From Streptomyces sp. AC512_CC834 (lineage in GTDB: Bacteria > Actinomycetota > Actinomycetes > Streptomycetales > Streptomycetaceae): DNA of 64,000 bases. The position numbers and the translations under genes are program-made. The notes under the pieces are model-generated. The model had not been told where the DNA came from, ran no database searches, and saw nothing but the letters and a program-made list of their open reading frames with translations. Below, in pieces: positions 16,791-26,724 of the stretch. How positions within the stretch are numbered: position 1 is the stretch's first letter; each line of letters begins with the position of its first letter. The stretch is taken from NCBI RefSeq assembly GCF_019049325.1, contig NZ_JAGMUO010000034.1, forward strand, positions 345,764-409,763. The letters are read 5' to 3'.

Positions 16791-16841
16791 ACGGACCGGG
16801 CGGCCCTTCCCGCGTGCTGCGGGAGGGGCCGCCCGGTCCGT
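16791..16841 (+). terminator. Strong intrinsic terminator of the ebo-like block
   Basis: A 23-bp stem with one G-T wobble and a 5-nt loop (GTGCT) starts 8 nt after the isomerase stop. It is the strongest hairpin in the window and closes the long plus-strand block. It also marks the point where the adjoining transposase relic on the other strand loses its C-terminus. Confidence 0.85.
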
Positions 16842-16844
16842 GCG

Positions 16845-17300
16845 AGGCAGGCGGTGCCCGCATTGGGGGCAGGCGCGGGAGGTGTTGCGGGGGTCCACGG
16901 CGATCACTTCCCGTCCGGCATCGTTGATCGACTTGTTGAGCCCGGCCTTCGCGGCGGCCCCGTTGGGCAGGAACGTGCCCGGCCGGTCGGGGGCGGGCTT
17001 CGGCACAGGGGACCTGCTCATGTTGCGGATCTTGAGGTCTTCGTGCGCGATGAAGTGGAGTTCCATCGGCATACGTGCCCGTCCTTGGGAAGTCCACCGT
17101 GACGAACCAGTTCACCCGCGAAAGCGCGGGCACCCCGGTGTCGCCGGACTTGATCCGGCGGAAGAACGCGGCGAACGCCTTGTTGAGACGCCGCAAGGTG
17201 GCCTGCTGCGAACTGAACGACCAGCGGCCCTGACGCTCCGAGAGCCGGCGACGTACGACAGGCCGGCGCCGCAGATCCGGGCGTTCAAGGTCGGCCACGG
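16845..17300 (-). pseudogene. Remnant of a TnpB/OrfB (IS200/IS605-IS607 type) gene
   Basis: Read on the minus strand, one frame gives an N-terminal TnpB block: RQGRWSFSSQQATLRRLNKA and FAAFFRRIKSGDTGVP (about 17240-17120). A second frame then gives LHFIAHEDLKIRNMSRS, GLNKSINDAG and VAVDPRNTSRACPQCGH-like residues (about 17070-16858). These are the RuvC-II glutamate region and the first CxxC of the zinc ribbon. The roughly 150 residues between the blocks, holding the first catalytic Asp, are missing. The frame changes at the join, and the second CxxC is lost. It is clearly inactive. TnpB is the RNA-guided nuclease related to Cas12; no terminal hairpins of an intact element were found. Confidence 0.75.
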
Positions 17301-17395
17301 CGCGTCCTGGCGGGGGAGCGGCCCCCCGGGAACTTCCCGGACCACCACCTCATGCCGTAACGGCGTGACCCGGGACCCCCACGGGATGGCCCCGG

Positions 17396-18727
17396 TCAGC
17401 CGATGCCCTGCCGGTCCGGCAACAGGGCGAAGGCCCGGTCCGCCGGTGTCGGCGCGGTCCGCTCGACGGCCTGCCGCAGCAGCTCGCGGTGGCGCAGCAG
17501 CGGTGCGCGCCGCTCCGGCGGCACGAGCAGCAGCAGGTCGTCGAAAGCGGCCAGCAGACGCCGAGTGACCTGCGGCGTCCCGGCCGCGCAGGCACGGACC
17601 TCGGCGAAGCCCAAGTCCACCAACTCCGTCCAGCCGGGCACGGGCTGCACCAGCCGGACCGTCCCGCGCCGGTCCCGGTGCACCGCGGTGTCCAACGGCC
17701 GCCGGGACAGGGTGGCCAGGATCTGCACGACCCGGTCCAGAGCCTGAACGGCGGTCGTCGGATCGTTGATCGCCCCGGACATGGCGCGCAGCCCGATGTC
17801 GGACAACTGGCGCAGCCCGAACGCCAGGTCCTGGTGGAAGGTGCGCTCCACTCCCACGGACAGGGCGTACCGCAGCGCCCGGCGCGGTGGGGCCGCCCCG
17901 CCGTGCACCGCCAGGACGGGGGTGCCCGGCACCAGGAAGTCGCCGATGCGCGGAACCAGCCGCAACACCACCCCGTGCCCCCGTGCCACCCGCACCAACC
18001 GCGCGATGTGTACGTCCCGCAGCACACCGGCGTGCCCGTCGTGGGCGACCCACGCCGTCACCGGCCCGAGGCCGGGCGTCTCGCCGCCGCCCGTCGGCAC
18101 CGGCATCAGGGCCGCCACCCGGAAGGACTCGGCGGCGATGCGGGCGATCACATGACTGATCCGCATCAGCCGCAGCGTCGCGTTCACGTACATCACGAAG
18201 AGCAGCAGGCTCAGCGCGACCATGACGAGCGTGAGCACCGACTGCACCAGGGGCACGGACGTGGCGGCGCGGGGATCGGGGTTGCTGTCGTAGCTGGTCA
18301 GGACGAGCAGCGTCAGGACGAAGGTGGCGAGGAAGACCGCGAAGGTCGCCTTGGTGATCCGGCTGCGGACGAAGAGCCGCACCACCCGCGGGGTGAACTG
18401 GCCGCTCGCCATCTGCACGGCCACCAGCGAGATGCTGAACACCACACCGATGAAGGTCATCATCGCCGAGCCGACCGCGGACACCACCGTCTTCGCGTCG
18501 TCCGCGAACCGCAGCAGTTCGGCGAGCGTGTCGTAGTCGCCGTCGTCCTGCAGCGAACGGACGAGGGCGGCGTCCAGCTCCTGGGCCACCAGCCACACCA
18601 CGAAGACGCCCACCATCGCCGCCGTGGGCGCGAACCAGAACGTGTCCCGCAGATGCTCCCTGAGCGGCGACAACACTCGCGGCCGACGACGCGGCAGCGG
18701 GCCCTGCGTAACCATCCAGTCACTCAT
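17396..18727 (-). CDS. DUF2254 family membrane protein
   Basis: 443 residues. The N-terminal third carries the family pattern: DTFWFAPTAAMVGVFVVWL, then MMTFIGVVFSISLVAVQMAS and GQFTPRVVRLFVRSRITK, and two more hydrophobic segments (ATFAVFLATFVLTLLVL and LVMVALSLLLFVMYVNATLR). This predicts four membrane helices. The rest is a soluble domain with GHAGVLRDVHIARLVRVA and SDIGLRAMSGAINDPTTAVQ, the latter a highly conserved DUF2254 motif. Function is unknown. It lies alone, between the TnpB relic and a tRNA gene. Confidence 0.9.
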   Translation of the reverse strand: MSDWMVTQGPLPRRRPRVLSPLREHLRDTFWFAPTAAMVGVFVVWLVAQELDAALVRSLQDDGDYDTLAELLRFADDAKTVVSAVGSAMMTFIGVVFSISLVAVQMASGQFTPRVVRLFVRSRITKATFAVFLATFVLTLLVLTSYDSNPDPRAATSVPLVQSVLTLVMVALSLLLFVMYVNATLRLMRISHVIARIAAESFRVAALMPVPTGGGETPGLGPVTAWVAHDGHAGVLRDVHIARLVRVARGHGVVLRLVPRIGDFLVPGTPVLAVHGGAAPPRRALRYALSVGVERTFHQDLAFGLRQLSDIGLRAMSGAINDPTTAVQALDRVVQILATLSRRPLDTAVHRDRRGTVRLVQPVPGWTELVDLGFAEVRACAAGTPQVTRRLLAAFDDLLLLVPPERRAPLLRHRELLRQAVERTAPTPADRAFALLPDRQGIG

Positions 18728-18802
18728 GGTGTGACCCTAGGCGCCCTGGAGCCGTCGGTCCCGGACCGCCGCTCAGAGGGAGGGCGGAGGAAGGAAACGC
18801 AG

Positions 18803-18832
18803 GTGAAGGGTGCTGCGAAAGCTTGGTATGGT
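18803..18832 (+). promoter_or_regulatory. Possible promoter of the tRNA-Leu gene
   Basis: GTGAAG (18803-18808) and TATGGT (18827-18832) are spaced by 18 bp about 48 nt before the tRNA. The -10 fits TANNNT, the -35 is weak. It is the only plausible pair between the divergent DUF2254 start and the tRNA. Confidence 0.4.
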
Positions 18833-18879
18833 TGTCCATGTCGCCGCGGGGTCCACACCCGCACAGCGATGGACACCTG

Positions 18880-18964
18880 GTCCGGGTGGCGGAATGGCAG
18901 ACGCGCTAGCTTGAGGTGCTAGTGCCCTTTATCGGGCGTGGGGGTTCAAGTCCCCCCTCGGACA
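18880..18964 (+). tRNA. tRNA-Leu (anticodon GAG)
   Basis: 85 nt up to the discriminator base; CCA is not encoded. The acceptor stem GTCCGGG pairs with CTCGGAC with one G-T. The anticodon stem CTAGC/GCTAG encloses the loop TTGAGGT, so the anticodon is GAG at 18913-18915. A variable arm (TGCCCTTTATCGGGCG) of class II length and the T arm GGGGGTTCAAGTCCCCC confirm tRNA-Leu. It reads CUC/CUU codons. Confidence 0.97.
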
Positions 18965-18981
18965 CAAGATCAGGCAGACGA

Positions 18982-19013
18982 GATGCCGGTCGGGAGCGAT
19001 CCCGACCGGCATC
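18982..19013 (+). terminator. Terminator after tRNA-Leu
   Basis: A perfect 14-bp stem (GATGCCGGTCGGGA / TCCCGACCGGCATC) with a GCGA loop begins 17 nt after the tRNA. A short T run follows (19018-19022), making it a textbook intrinsic terminator. Confidence 0.85.
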
Positions 19014-19143
19014 CGGCGTTTTACGGCGTTCTCCGGCGTCCCGCCGCAGGGAAATGTGATGCGGCCGGGAAATGCGGTGCGGCAGGGCCCCCGGCCTCCC
19101 TACACTCACCACGACACCGAGATCGAGTGAGGGGAGCCGGGCC

Positions 19144-19260
19144 GTGCGCATCCGTACCGCTGCCGTCGTTCCCCCGTCCCGGTACGAGGTGATCCTGGTG
19201 TCTTCGGCCGTCCGGTGTCCGCCGCGCGGCCGGCACCGGATGCCCGCGACGAGCGTCTGA
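19144..19260 (+). CDS. Possible 38-residue leader peptide upstream of the EF-G-like gene
   Basis: A GTG start is preceded by GAGGGGAGCC at a normal SD distance. It encodes VRIRTAAVVPPSRYEVILV, then SSAVRCPPRGRHRMPATSV, then TGA. The reading frame ends 118 nt before the EF-G paralogue on the same strand. No other gene fits this 365-nt stretch after the tRNA terminator. Short translated leaders often control ribosome-protection or other translation genes by attenuation, so this is a candidate. It could instead be chance coding; there is no domain match to support it. Confidence 0.45.
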   Translation: MRIRTAAVVPPSRYEVILVSSAVRCPPRGRHRMPATSV

Positions 19261-19378
19261 CGCACCGACACGCCTGCCGTCACACCGCGGCGGGACGTGG
19301 CTCCGGTCGCGCTCCTGTCCTGCTCACGTCCCGGGAATCGCGCCGCCCTTCTCACGTTCCAGCGAAAGGCCACGGGCC

Positions 19379-21535
<2,157 letters not shown>

Positions 21536-21541
21536 TGCCCA

Positions 21542-21574
21542 GGATGCCCCCGCACCACGCGGGCGGGGGCATCC
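21542..21574. terminator. Bidirectional terminator between EF-G-like and GH55 genes
   Basis: A 12-bp perfect stem (GGATGCCCCCGC / GCGGGGGCATCC) with a 9-nt loop fills the 45-nt gap between two convergent genes. It can serve both strands. Confidence 0.75.
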
Positions 21575-21580
21575 CCGCAC

Positions 21581-23431
21581 TCAGGGGTACTCCACCACCT
21601 TCGACGGCACGGTGTCCGTCCCGGACGTGGGCGAACCCGTGTCGTTGATGACGCACTCGTACTGCCCCTTGCCGCCCAGCGACACGACGAGCAGCCCGTG
21701 GAAGCGCACCCCGGACCGGTTCGGCGCGGCGAAGCCGTGGTGCTGCACGATGGACGGGTTCACGTTGTAGTAGCAGTAGCTGCCCATGCCCCAGCCCTCG
21801 TGCTCGGTGACCTGGTCGCCGACCTTGTAGGCGGCGTATCCCTTGATCGAGCCGTTCTGGATGGAGGCCTGGTCGGGGGCGTCGTACGCCTTCTCGTTCT
21901 GGAAGAAGATCGTGCGGCCCCGCTGCCCGTTCCACTGCACGTCGTACTTGTTGAAGTGCTCCACGAACAGGCCGGTGATCAGGACGTCGTCGCCGTTCAC
22001 GACCACGCCGTAGTCGGCCCGGTTGGTCTCCCAGCCGACGCCGTCCCCGTGGTCGGCGCGCCACACCCAGGTGTGGTCGACGACGGTGTGCCGGCTGTTG
22101 ACCACCATGCTGGTGGTGGCCTTGCCGGGGCCCGCACCGCCGATCCGGACGAACACGTCCTGGACGGTCGTCGGGTTGGCCGAGTGGTCCGCGGACGCGC
22201 CCTCGGGTCCCACCTCCAGCAGGGTCGCGGAGTTGACCGGGCCCGCGTCCACGAGGAAACCGGCCAGCCGTACGCCGTCGACGTCGGCGACCTTCAGCGC
22301 GGCGGCCCCGTTGCCGGGGATGAGCGTGGCGTAGCCGAGGCCCAGGACGACCGTGCCCGCGCGCTTCACCTCGACGGCCTGGTCGACGTGGTAGATCCCC
22401 GGCGTCAGCAGCAGGTGGAGGCCCTCCTCCAGCGCCTGGTTGAGCGTGGCCGCCGAGTCACCGGGCTTGGCGACGTAGAACTGCGTGAGCGGCAGTGAGG
22501 TGCCGCGCGGGGTGCCGTTGCCCCAGGAGACGCCGCGGGCGTTGGTCCGCTTCTCCGGCAGGAACACCCGGTACTCGTCGCCGTCGAGGTACAGGAAGGG
22601 CTTCTCACGGGAGACGGGCGTCGTCTCCAGCGTCGTGTACGGCGGCTCGGGGAAGCTCTGCGCGGGTGCGCCCTCCACACCGGAGAACACCATGTTCCAC
22701 ACGGCGTTGAGCCAGCCGCCGACCGAACTGTCCCGGGTGTACCACTGCTGCTGCGAGTACGGGCCGACCTCGCCGTCGATCCGGCTGTCGGCGATGTAGC
22801 CGCCGCTCGCCCAGCCGTAGCCGGCGGGGGCGAGGTTGAGGCCGCCGCGCACGTGCATGCGCCGGAAGGGCGCCGCCTGGGAGACCGCCCAGCGGTTGGT
22901 GCCGTTGACCGGGACCAGGGCGAGATTCTCCGCCGAACGCCAGAAGTTCTGCGTGGCGTTGCCGTCGAACCAGCCCGCGTCGACCGTGACGTCGCCGTTG
23001 ATGGTGGTGTCGTCGGGGGAGAGGCCGAGGCCCGCGATCGAGGTGTAGAAGCCGAGCTGGGCGTTGAGCCCGTTGTAGGTGCCCGGCTTGAACAGCAGCG
23101 CGTACCGGCCGGTGCCGAACTGCGCCGACTCCTGCTGCTTGAAGATCTCGTCCAGTCTGCCCTGGATGTTCGCCGTGGACGGGTCGAAGACGATGACGTT
23201 CGGCCCGAGATCGCCGCCGCCGGGCAGGGCACGGGGGCCGTCCGCGGAGTCGGAGCCCGAGTTGGAGTTGGAGTTGGAGTCGGCGGAGGCGGCGGCGGCT
23301 CCGACTCCGGCCAGCGAGGCCAGTACGGGCGCCGCGGCGGCCGCTCCGAGGAGGACGCGTCGCCGCACGCCGGAGGGCTCGGGCTCGGGCTCGGGCTCGG
23401 ACGCGGGGGAGTGCGTGGGGGAAGAGGACAT
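21581..23431 (-). CDS. GH55 exo-beta-1,3-glucanase (Tat-secreted)
   Basis: 616 residues. The ATG at 23431 has AGGAG 12 nt upstream; a longer frame exists but has no signal logic. A Tat signal (GVRRRVLLGAAAAAPVLASL) is preceded by an EPEPEP stretch and followed by a Ser/Asn repeat linker. The mature part begins GGDLGPNVIVFDPSTANIQG and shows two right-handed beta-helix repeats: GTYNGLNAQLGFYTSIAGLG, then GIYHVDQAVEVKRAGTVVLG later. GLFVEHFNKYDVQWNG and ENEKAYDAPDQ-like blocks are typical of Streptomyces GH55 laminarinases. Annotation pipelines sometimes call this family adenylyl cyclase, which the sequence does not support. It would release glucose from beta-1,3-glucan outside the cell. It diverges from the DUF1996 gene across a region with two LacI-type palindromes. 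Confidence 0.87.
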   Translation of the reverse strand: MSSSPTHSPASEPEPEPEPSGVRRRVLLGAAAAAPVLASLAGVGAAAASADSNSNSNSGSDSADGPRALPGGGDLGPNVIVFDPSTANIQGRLDEIFKQQESAQFGTGRYALLFKPGTYNGLNAQLGFYTSIAGLGLSPDDTTINGDVTVDAGWFDGNATQNFWRSAENLALVPVNGTNRWAVSQAAPFRRMHVRGGLNLAPAGYGWASGGYIADSRIDGEVGPYSQQQWYTRDSSVGGWLNAVWNMVFSGVEGAPAQSFPEPPYTTLETTPVSREKPFLYLDGDEYRVFLPEKRTNARGVSWGNGTPRGTSLPLTQFYVAKPGDSAATLNQALEEGLHLLLTPGIYHVDQAVEVKRAGTVVLGLGYATLIPGNGAAALKVADVDGVRLAGFLVDAGPVNSATLLEVGPEGASADHSANPTTVQDVFVRIGGAGPGKATTSMVVNSRHTVVDHTWVWRADHGDGVGWETNRADYGVVVNGDDVLITGLFVEHFNKYDVQWNGQRGRTIFFQNEKAYDAPDQASIQNGSIKGYAAYKVGDQVTEHEGWGMGSYCYYNVNPSIVQHHGFAAPNRSGVRFHGLLVVSLGGKGQYECVINDTGSPTSGTDTVPSKVVEYP

Positions 23432-23476
23432 GTGGGGCGGCTCTCCTTGTTCGGAAAGTGAACGAAGTGGGGGTGG

Positions 23477-23490
23477 GGGAGCGCTCTCTG
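23477..23490. promoter_or_regulatory. LacI-type operator O1 downstream of the GH55 promoter
   Basis: The core GAGCGCTC (23479-23486) is part of GGAGCGCTCTC, one mismatch from the palindrome AGAGCGCTCT. On the minus strand a TTGACG (-35; 23527-23522) and AAGCAT (-10; 23503-23498) lie just upstream. The operator would therefore sit at about +1 to +15 of GH55 transcription and block it. It matches O2 and the site before lacI. Confidence 0.6.
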
Positions 23491-23614
23491 GGTGTGCATG
23501 CTTCATCTGCCCCACACGACACGTCAAGAGTTGCGACCGCTTCTTGTGTGCTGCGTTCAACAAGTGGGGGCAATAAGTCGGTTGGTCCGTCCCTCGTTCC
23601 TTCTGTCGAATCCC

Positions 23615-23643
23615 TTGACAGCCTCCCGTGTGCCCTCAACACT
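23615..23643 (+). promoter_or_regulatory. Candidate promoter of the DUF1996 gene
   Basis: A consensus TTGACA (23615-23620) is followed by 17 bp and AACACT (23638-23643), a weak -10. Operator O2 starts 9 bp downstream, where a repressor would cover the start point. Confidence 0.45.
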
Positions 23644-23651
23644 CCGAGTCG

Positions 23652-23665
23652 GGAGAGCGCTCTCC
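23652..23665. promoter_or_regulatory. LacI-type operator O2 in the GH55/DUF1996 divergent region
   Basis: GGAGAGCGCTCTCC is a perfect 14-bp palindrome, 33 bp before the DUF1996 start codon. It resembles the CebR box family of Streptomyces LacI regulators (central GAGCGCTC) and matches the sites at 23477 and 29410. The likely ligand protein is the LacI regulator at 29455. Confidence 0.7.
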
Positions 23666-23697
23666 GAGAATTTCCCCGACCTTCCCAGGAGGTCTCC

Positions 23698-24783
23698 ATG
23701 CCACGGAGATCGAAAGTTCTGTCCGGCACCCTCGTCGCGAGCGCGTTACTGCTGACCTCGATCGGCATCGGCACGGTCGCCGCCAACGCGAACACCCCGG
23801 CCCAGGCACAGCGCGCCGCGCACACCGCGCACACCGGGCACACCATGGCGGTCTCGACCGCCGACTCGCCCGAAGACCCGGACGGCGACGGCTACATCCC
23901 CGCGAATCCGCCGGTCACCGGCGTCTCTCCGTCCACGAAGGAGCCGCCGCACCGCTACTTCCACGAGTTCCAGGCCAAGTGCTCGGTCACCCACACCGCG
24001 CCCGACGACCCGATCGTCTTCCCGCAGCAGCCCGGCAAGTCGCACGACCACACGTTCATGGGCAACACGACGACCGACGCGAACAGCACCACGGCCTCGC
24101 TCGACGCGGGGTCCACCACCTGTCTCGCGCCCGGCGACAAGTCGGGGTACTGGATGCCGACCATGTTCGACGGCGACACCCCGGTGCTGCCGGTGGGCCC
24201 GCAGACCATCTACTACAAGGCCGGCGTCACCGACTACACCAGCGTGCGCCCCTTCCCCAAGGGGCTGCGCTTCGTCGTCGCCAGCCCGATGCAGAGCGCC
24301 CAGGAGTTCCGCGACCATCCGGGCTTCGTCGAGGGCTGGGAGTGCGGCGACAGCTTCTTCAACGTCGACTTCCCCACCGACTGCCCGGAGCGCCAGGACG
24401 TCCAGGTCAACATCCGTTTCCAGGCCCCAAGTTGTTGGGACGGCAAGAACCTGGACACGCCGAACCACAAGAGCCACATGGCGTATCCGGTGGTCAACCC
24501 GGGGACCAACAACAACATCTGCCCGGCCGACCACCCGGTCGCCCTGCCGATGATCGAGTTCAAGATGGCCTTCCCGGTCAACGGTGACCTGTCCCAACTG
24601 CGGCTGGCCAGTGGCGCGAGCTACACGTTCCACTACGACTTCTTCAACGCCTGGGACGAACCCACCCTGGGCACCATGGTCGACCACTGCATCGTCGGCG
24701 GGCTGCAGTGCGACGCGCGCGGCTACGACCAGAACCACCCGGAGGCGGGCGCGGCGCTGAACGAGGACTACGAACTGCCCTGA
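23698..24783 (+). CDS. Secreted DUF1996 domain protein
   Basis: 361 residues; CAGGAGG lies 8 nt before the ATG. A Sec signal (RRSKVLSGTLVASALLLTS) ends near AANANT. A short His/Thr repeat (HTAHTGHT) comes next. The DUF1996 domain runs from about residue 75 to the end: FHEFQAKCSVTHTAPDDPIV, QPGKSHDHTFMGNT, YWMPTMFDG, SCWDGKNLDTPNHKSHMAYP and HYDFFNAWDEPTLGTMVDHC. Conserved His and Cys residues suggest a metal site or disulfides; function is unknown, but the domain occurs with carbohydrate-active proteins in fungi and actinomycetes. Codon 17 is TTA (23746-23748), read only by the bldA tRNA, so production may be tied to development. Its promoter carries the LacI-type palindrome, linking it to glucan breakdown. 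Confidence 0.88.
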   Translation: MPRRSKVLSGTLVASALLLTSIGIGTVAANANTPAQAQRAAHTAHTGHTMAVSTADSPEDPDGDGYIPANPPVTGVSPSTKEPPHRYFHEFQAKCSVTHTAPDDPIVFPQQPGKSHDHTFMGNTTTDANSTTASLDAGSTTCLAPGDKSGYWMPTMFDGDTPVLPVGPQTIYYKAGVTDYTSVRPFPKGLRFVVASPMQSAQEFRDHPGFVEGWECGDSFFNVDFPTDCPERQDVQVNIRFQAPSCWDGKNLDTPNHKSHMAYPVVNPGTNNNICPADHPVALPMIEFKMAFPVNGDLSQLRLASGASYTFHYDFFNAWDEPTLGTMVDHCIVGGLQCDARGYDQNHPEAGAALNEDYELP

Positions 24784-24823
24784 CCCCGCTTTCCCCGCCC
24801 TGCCCGCCTCCCCCCACGAGACC

Positions 24824-24857
24824 GGCCCGGCCGTCCGCACCCCGCCACGGCCGGGCC
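24824..24857 (+). terminator. Hairpin between the DUF1996 and glycosidase genes
   Basis: An 11-bp stem (GGCCCGGCCGT / ACGGCCGGGCC) with a 12-nt loop lies 40 nt after the DUF1996 stop. It may attenuate or end transcription before the next gene on the same strand. Confidence 0.5.
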
Positions 24858-24892
24858 GCCCCCCATACCCCGCAGACCGGAGACACGCCCCC

Positions 24893-26680
24893 ATGAACCG
24901 ACCACACACGCCTGCCCGCAGACTCACCCCCACTCGCAGACTCACTCCCGCCCGCAGACTCGCCGCCCCGCTGACCGCCGGACTGCTCACCGTCGGCGCC
25001 CTCACCGCCCTGCCGGCCCAGCAGGCGACCGCCGCCGGAAGCGTCGTGAAGGTCACCGGAAGCCAGGGCGCCTGGCAACTGACCGTGGACGGCAGCCCGT
25101 ACCAGGTCAAGGGCCTGACCTGGGGCCCGTCCCCCGCCGACGCCGACCGGTACATGCCCGACCTGGAATCCATGGGCGTCAACACCATCCGCACCTGGGG
25201 CACCGACGCCAGCAGCAAGCCTCTGCTGGACTCCGCAGCCGCACACGGCGTCAAGGTCATCGCCGGCTTCTGGCTCCAGCCCGGCGGCGGACCGGGCAGC
25301 GGCGGCTGCGTCAACTACCTGACCGACACCGCGTACAAGGAGCAGATGCTCGCCGAGTTCCCGCGCTGGGTCCAGGAGTACAAGGACCACCCGGGCGTCC
25401 TGATGTGGAACGTCGGCAACGAGTCGGTGCTTGGCCTGCAGAACTGCTACAGCGGCGACGAACTGGAGCGCCAGCGTGACGCCTACACCACCTTCGTCAA
25501 CGACGTCACCAAGAAGATCCACGCCGTCGACCCGAACCACCCCGTCACCTCCACCGATGCCTGGGTCGGCGCCTGGCCCTACTACAAGAAGAACGCCCCC
25601 GACCTCGACCTGTACGCCGTCAACTCCTACGACGCCGTGTGCGACGTGCGGACCGCCTGGGAACAGGGCGGCTACACCAAGCCGTACATCGTCACCGAGT
25701 CGGGACCGGCCGGTGAGTGGGAGGTCCCCGACGACGCCAACGGCGTACCGAAGGAACCCACCGACCGGGCCAAGGCGCAGGGTTACACCGACGCCTGGAA
25801 CTGCATCACCGGACACCGGGGCGTCGCCCTGGGCGCGACCCTGTTCCACTACGGCACCGAGTACGACTTCGGCGGCATCTGGTTCAACCTGCTGCCCGCC
25901 GGTCAGAAGCGGCTGTCGTACTACGCCGTGAAGGAGGCCTACGGCGGCGACACCTCCGGCGACAACACCCCGCCGGTCGTCGACGGCTTCGGCGTCGAGG
26001 GCGACGCGGGCAACGTGCAGGCCGGCAAGGACCTCGTCCTCACGGTGCGCGCGACCGACCCCGACGGCGACGCCATCTCGTACGAGGTGCTGTCCAACAG
26101 CAACTACATCGACGGGAACAAGCAGTTGACCACACTCCCCGTCACCGACCTCGGCGGCGGACGCCTGAAGGTCACCGCTCCCGACCGGCCCGGCGTCTGG
26201 AAGCTGTACGTCAAGGCCACCGACGGCAAGGGCAACGTCGGCGTGGAGACGCTCTCGGCGCGGGTCGTGCCGCCCGTCGTGGACGGCACCAACGTGGCCC
26301 TCGGCAAGGCGGCCACCGCCTCCTCCTTCCAGCCCAGCTACGGCGACTGCCCCTGCACCGCCGCCAACGCCGTGGACGGCAACCCGGACACCCGCTGGGC
26401 CAGTGACTGGAGCGACCCGCAGTGGCTCCAGGTGGACCTCGGCACCCGCACGGCCTTCCACCACGTCCAGCTTTACTGGGAGGCCTCCTACGCCAAGGCG
26501 TACACCGTCCAGACCTCCGACGACGGACAGAACTGGCAGACCCTGCGCACCGTGACCGACGGCAACGGCGGCGTCGACACCCTCGACGTGACCGGCACCG
26601 GCCGCTACGTGCGCGTCAACGGCACCGCGCGCGGCACCGGTTACGGCTACTCGCTGTACGAGTTCGGCGTCTACAGCTAA
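24893..26680 (+). CDS. Secreted clan GH-A glycoside hydrolase with C-terminal discoidin (CBM32-like) domain
   Basis: 595 residues. The N-terminus has a repeated RRLTPTRRLTPARRL basic stretch, then a hydrophobic signal ending near QQATAA. The TIM barrel (residues about 50-355) starts KVTGSQGAWQLTVDGSPYQV. WNVGNES gives the acid/base Glu177 and IVTESGP gives the nucleophile Glu269, the usual clan-A pair on strands 4 and 7. An Ig-like domain (about 360-460) and an F5/8 type C domain (about 463-595: DGNPDTRWASDWSDPQWLQV, GRYVRVNGTARGTGYGYSLY) follow. The exact GH family is not certain; a beta-glucan or glucanosyl-transfer role is suggested by the neighbours. The GH3 gene starts 45 nt downstream. 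Confidence 0.83.
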   Translation: MNRPHTPARRLTPTRRLTPARRLAAPLTAGLLTVGALTALPAQQATAAGSVVKVTGSQGAWQLTVDGSPYQVKGLTWGPSPADADRYMPDLESMGVNTIRTWGTDASSKPLLDSAAAHGVKVIAGFWLQPGGGPGSGGCVNYLTDTAYKEQMLAEFPRWVQEYKDHPGVLMWNVGNESVLGLQNCYSGDELERQRDAYTTFVNDVTKKIHAVDPNHPVTSTDAWVGAWPYYKKNAPDLDLYAVNSYDAVCDVRTAWEQGGYTKPYIVTESGPAGEWEVPDDANGVPKEPTDRAKAQGYTDAWNCITGHRGVALGATLFHYGTEYDFGGIWFNLLPAGQKRLSYYAVKEAYGGDTSGDNTPPVVDGFGVEGDAGNVQAGKDLVLTVRATDPDGDAISYEVLSNSNYIDGNKQLTTLPVTDLGGGRLKVTAPDRPGVWKLYVKATDGKGNVGVETLSARVVPPVVDGTNVALGKAATASSFQPSYGDCPCTAANAVDGNPDTRWASDWSDPQWLQVDLGTRTAFHHVQLYWEASYAKAYTVQTSDDGQNWQTLRTVTDGNGGVDTLDVTGTGRYVRVNGTARGTGYGYSLYEFGVYS

Positions 26681-26724
26681 CGCTGAGGCACCCGCGCTGA
26701 GGACACAGGGGAGGGGAGACCCGG

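Noticed and set aside
16842..17395. Intact insertion sequence
   Set aside because: No inverted repeats, no target duplication and no complete transposase; only a TnpB relic remains.
21581..23431. Adenylyl cyclase
   Set aside because: The name is sometimes attached to this family, but the residues match beta-helix GH55 glucanases and there is no cyclase catalytic domain.
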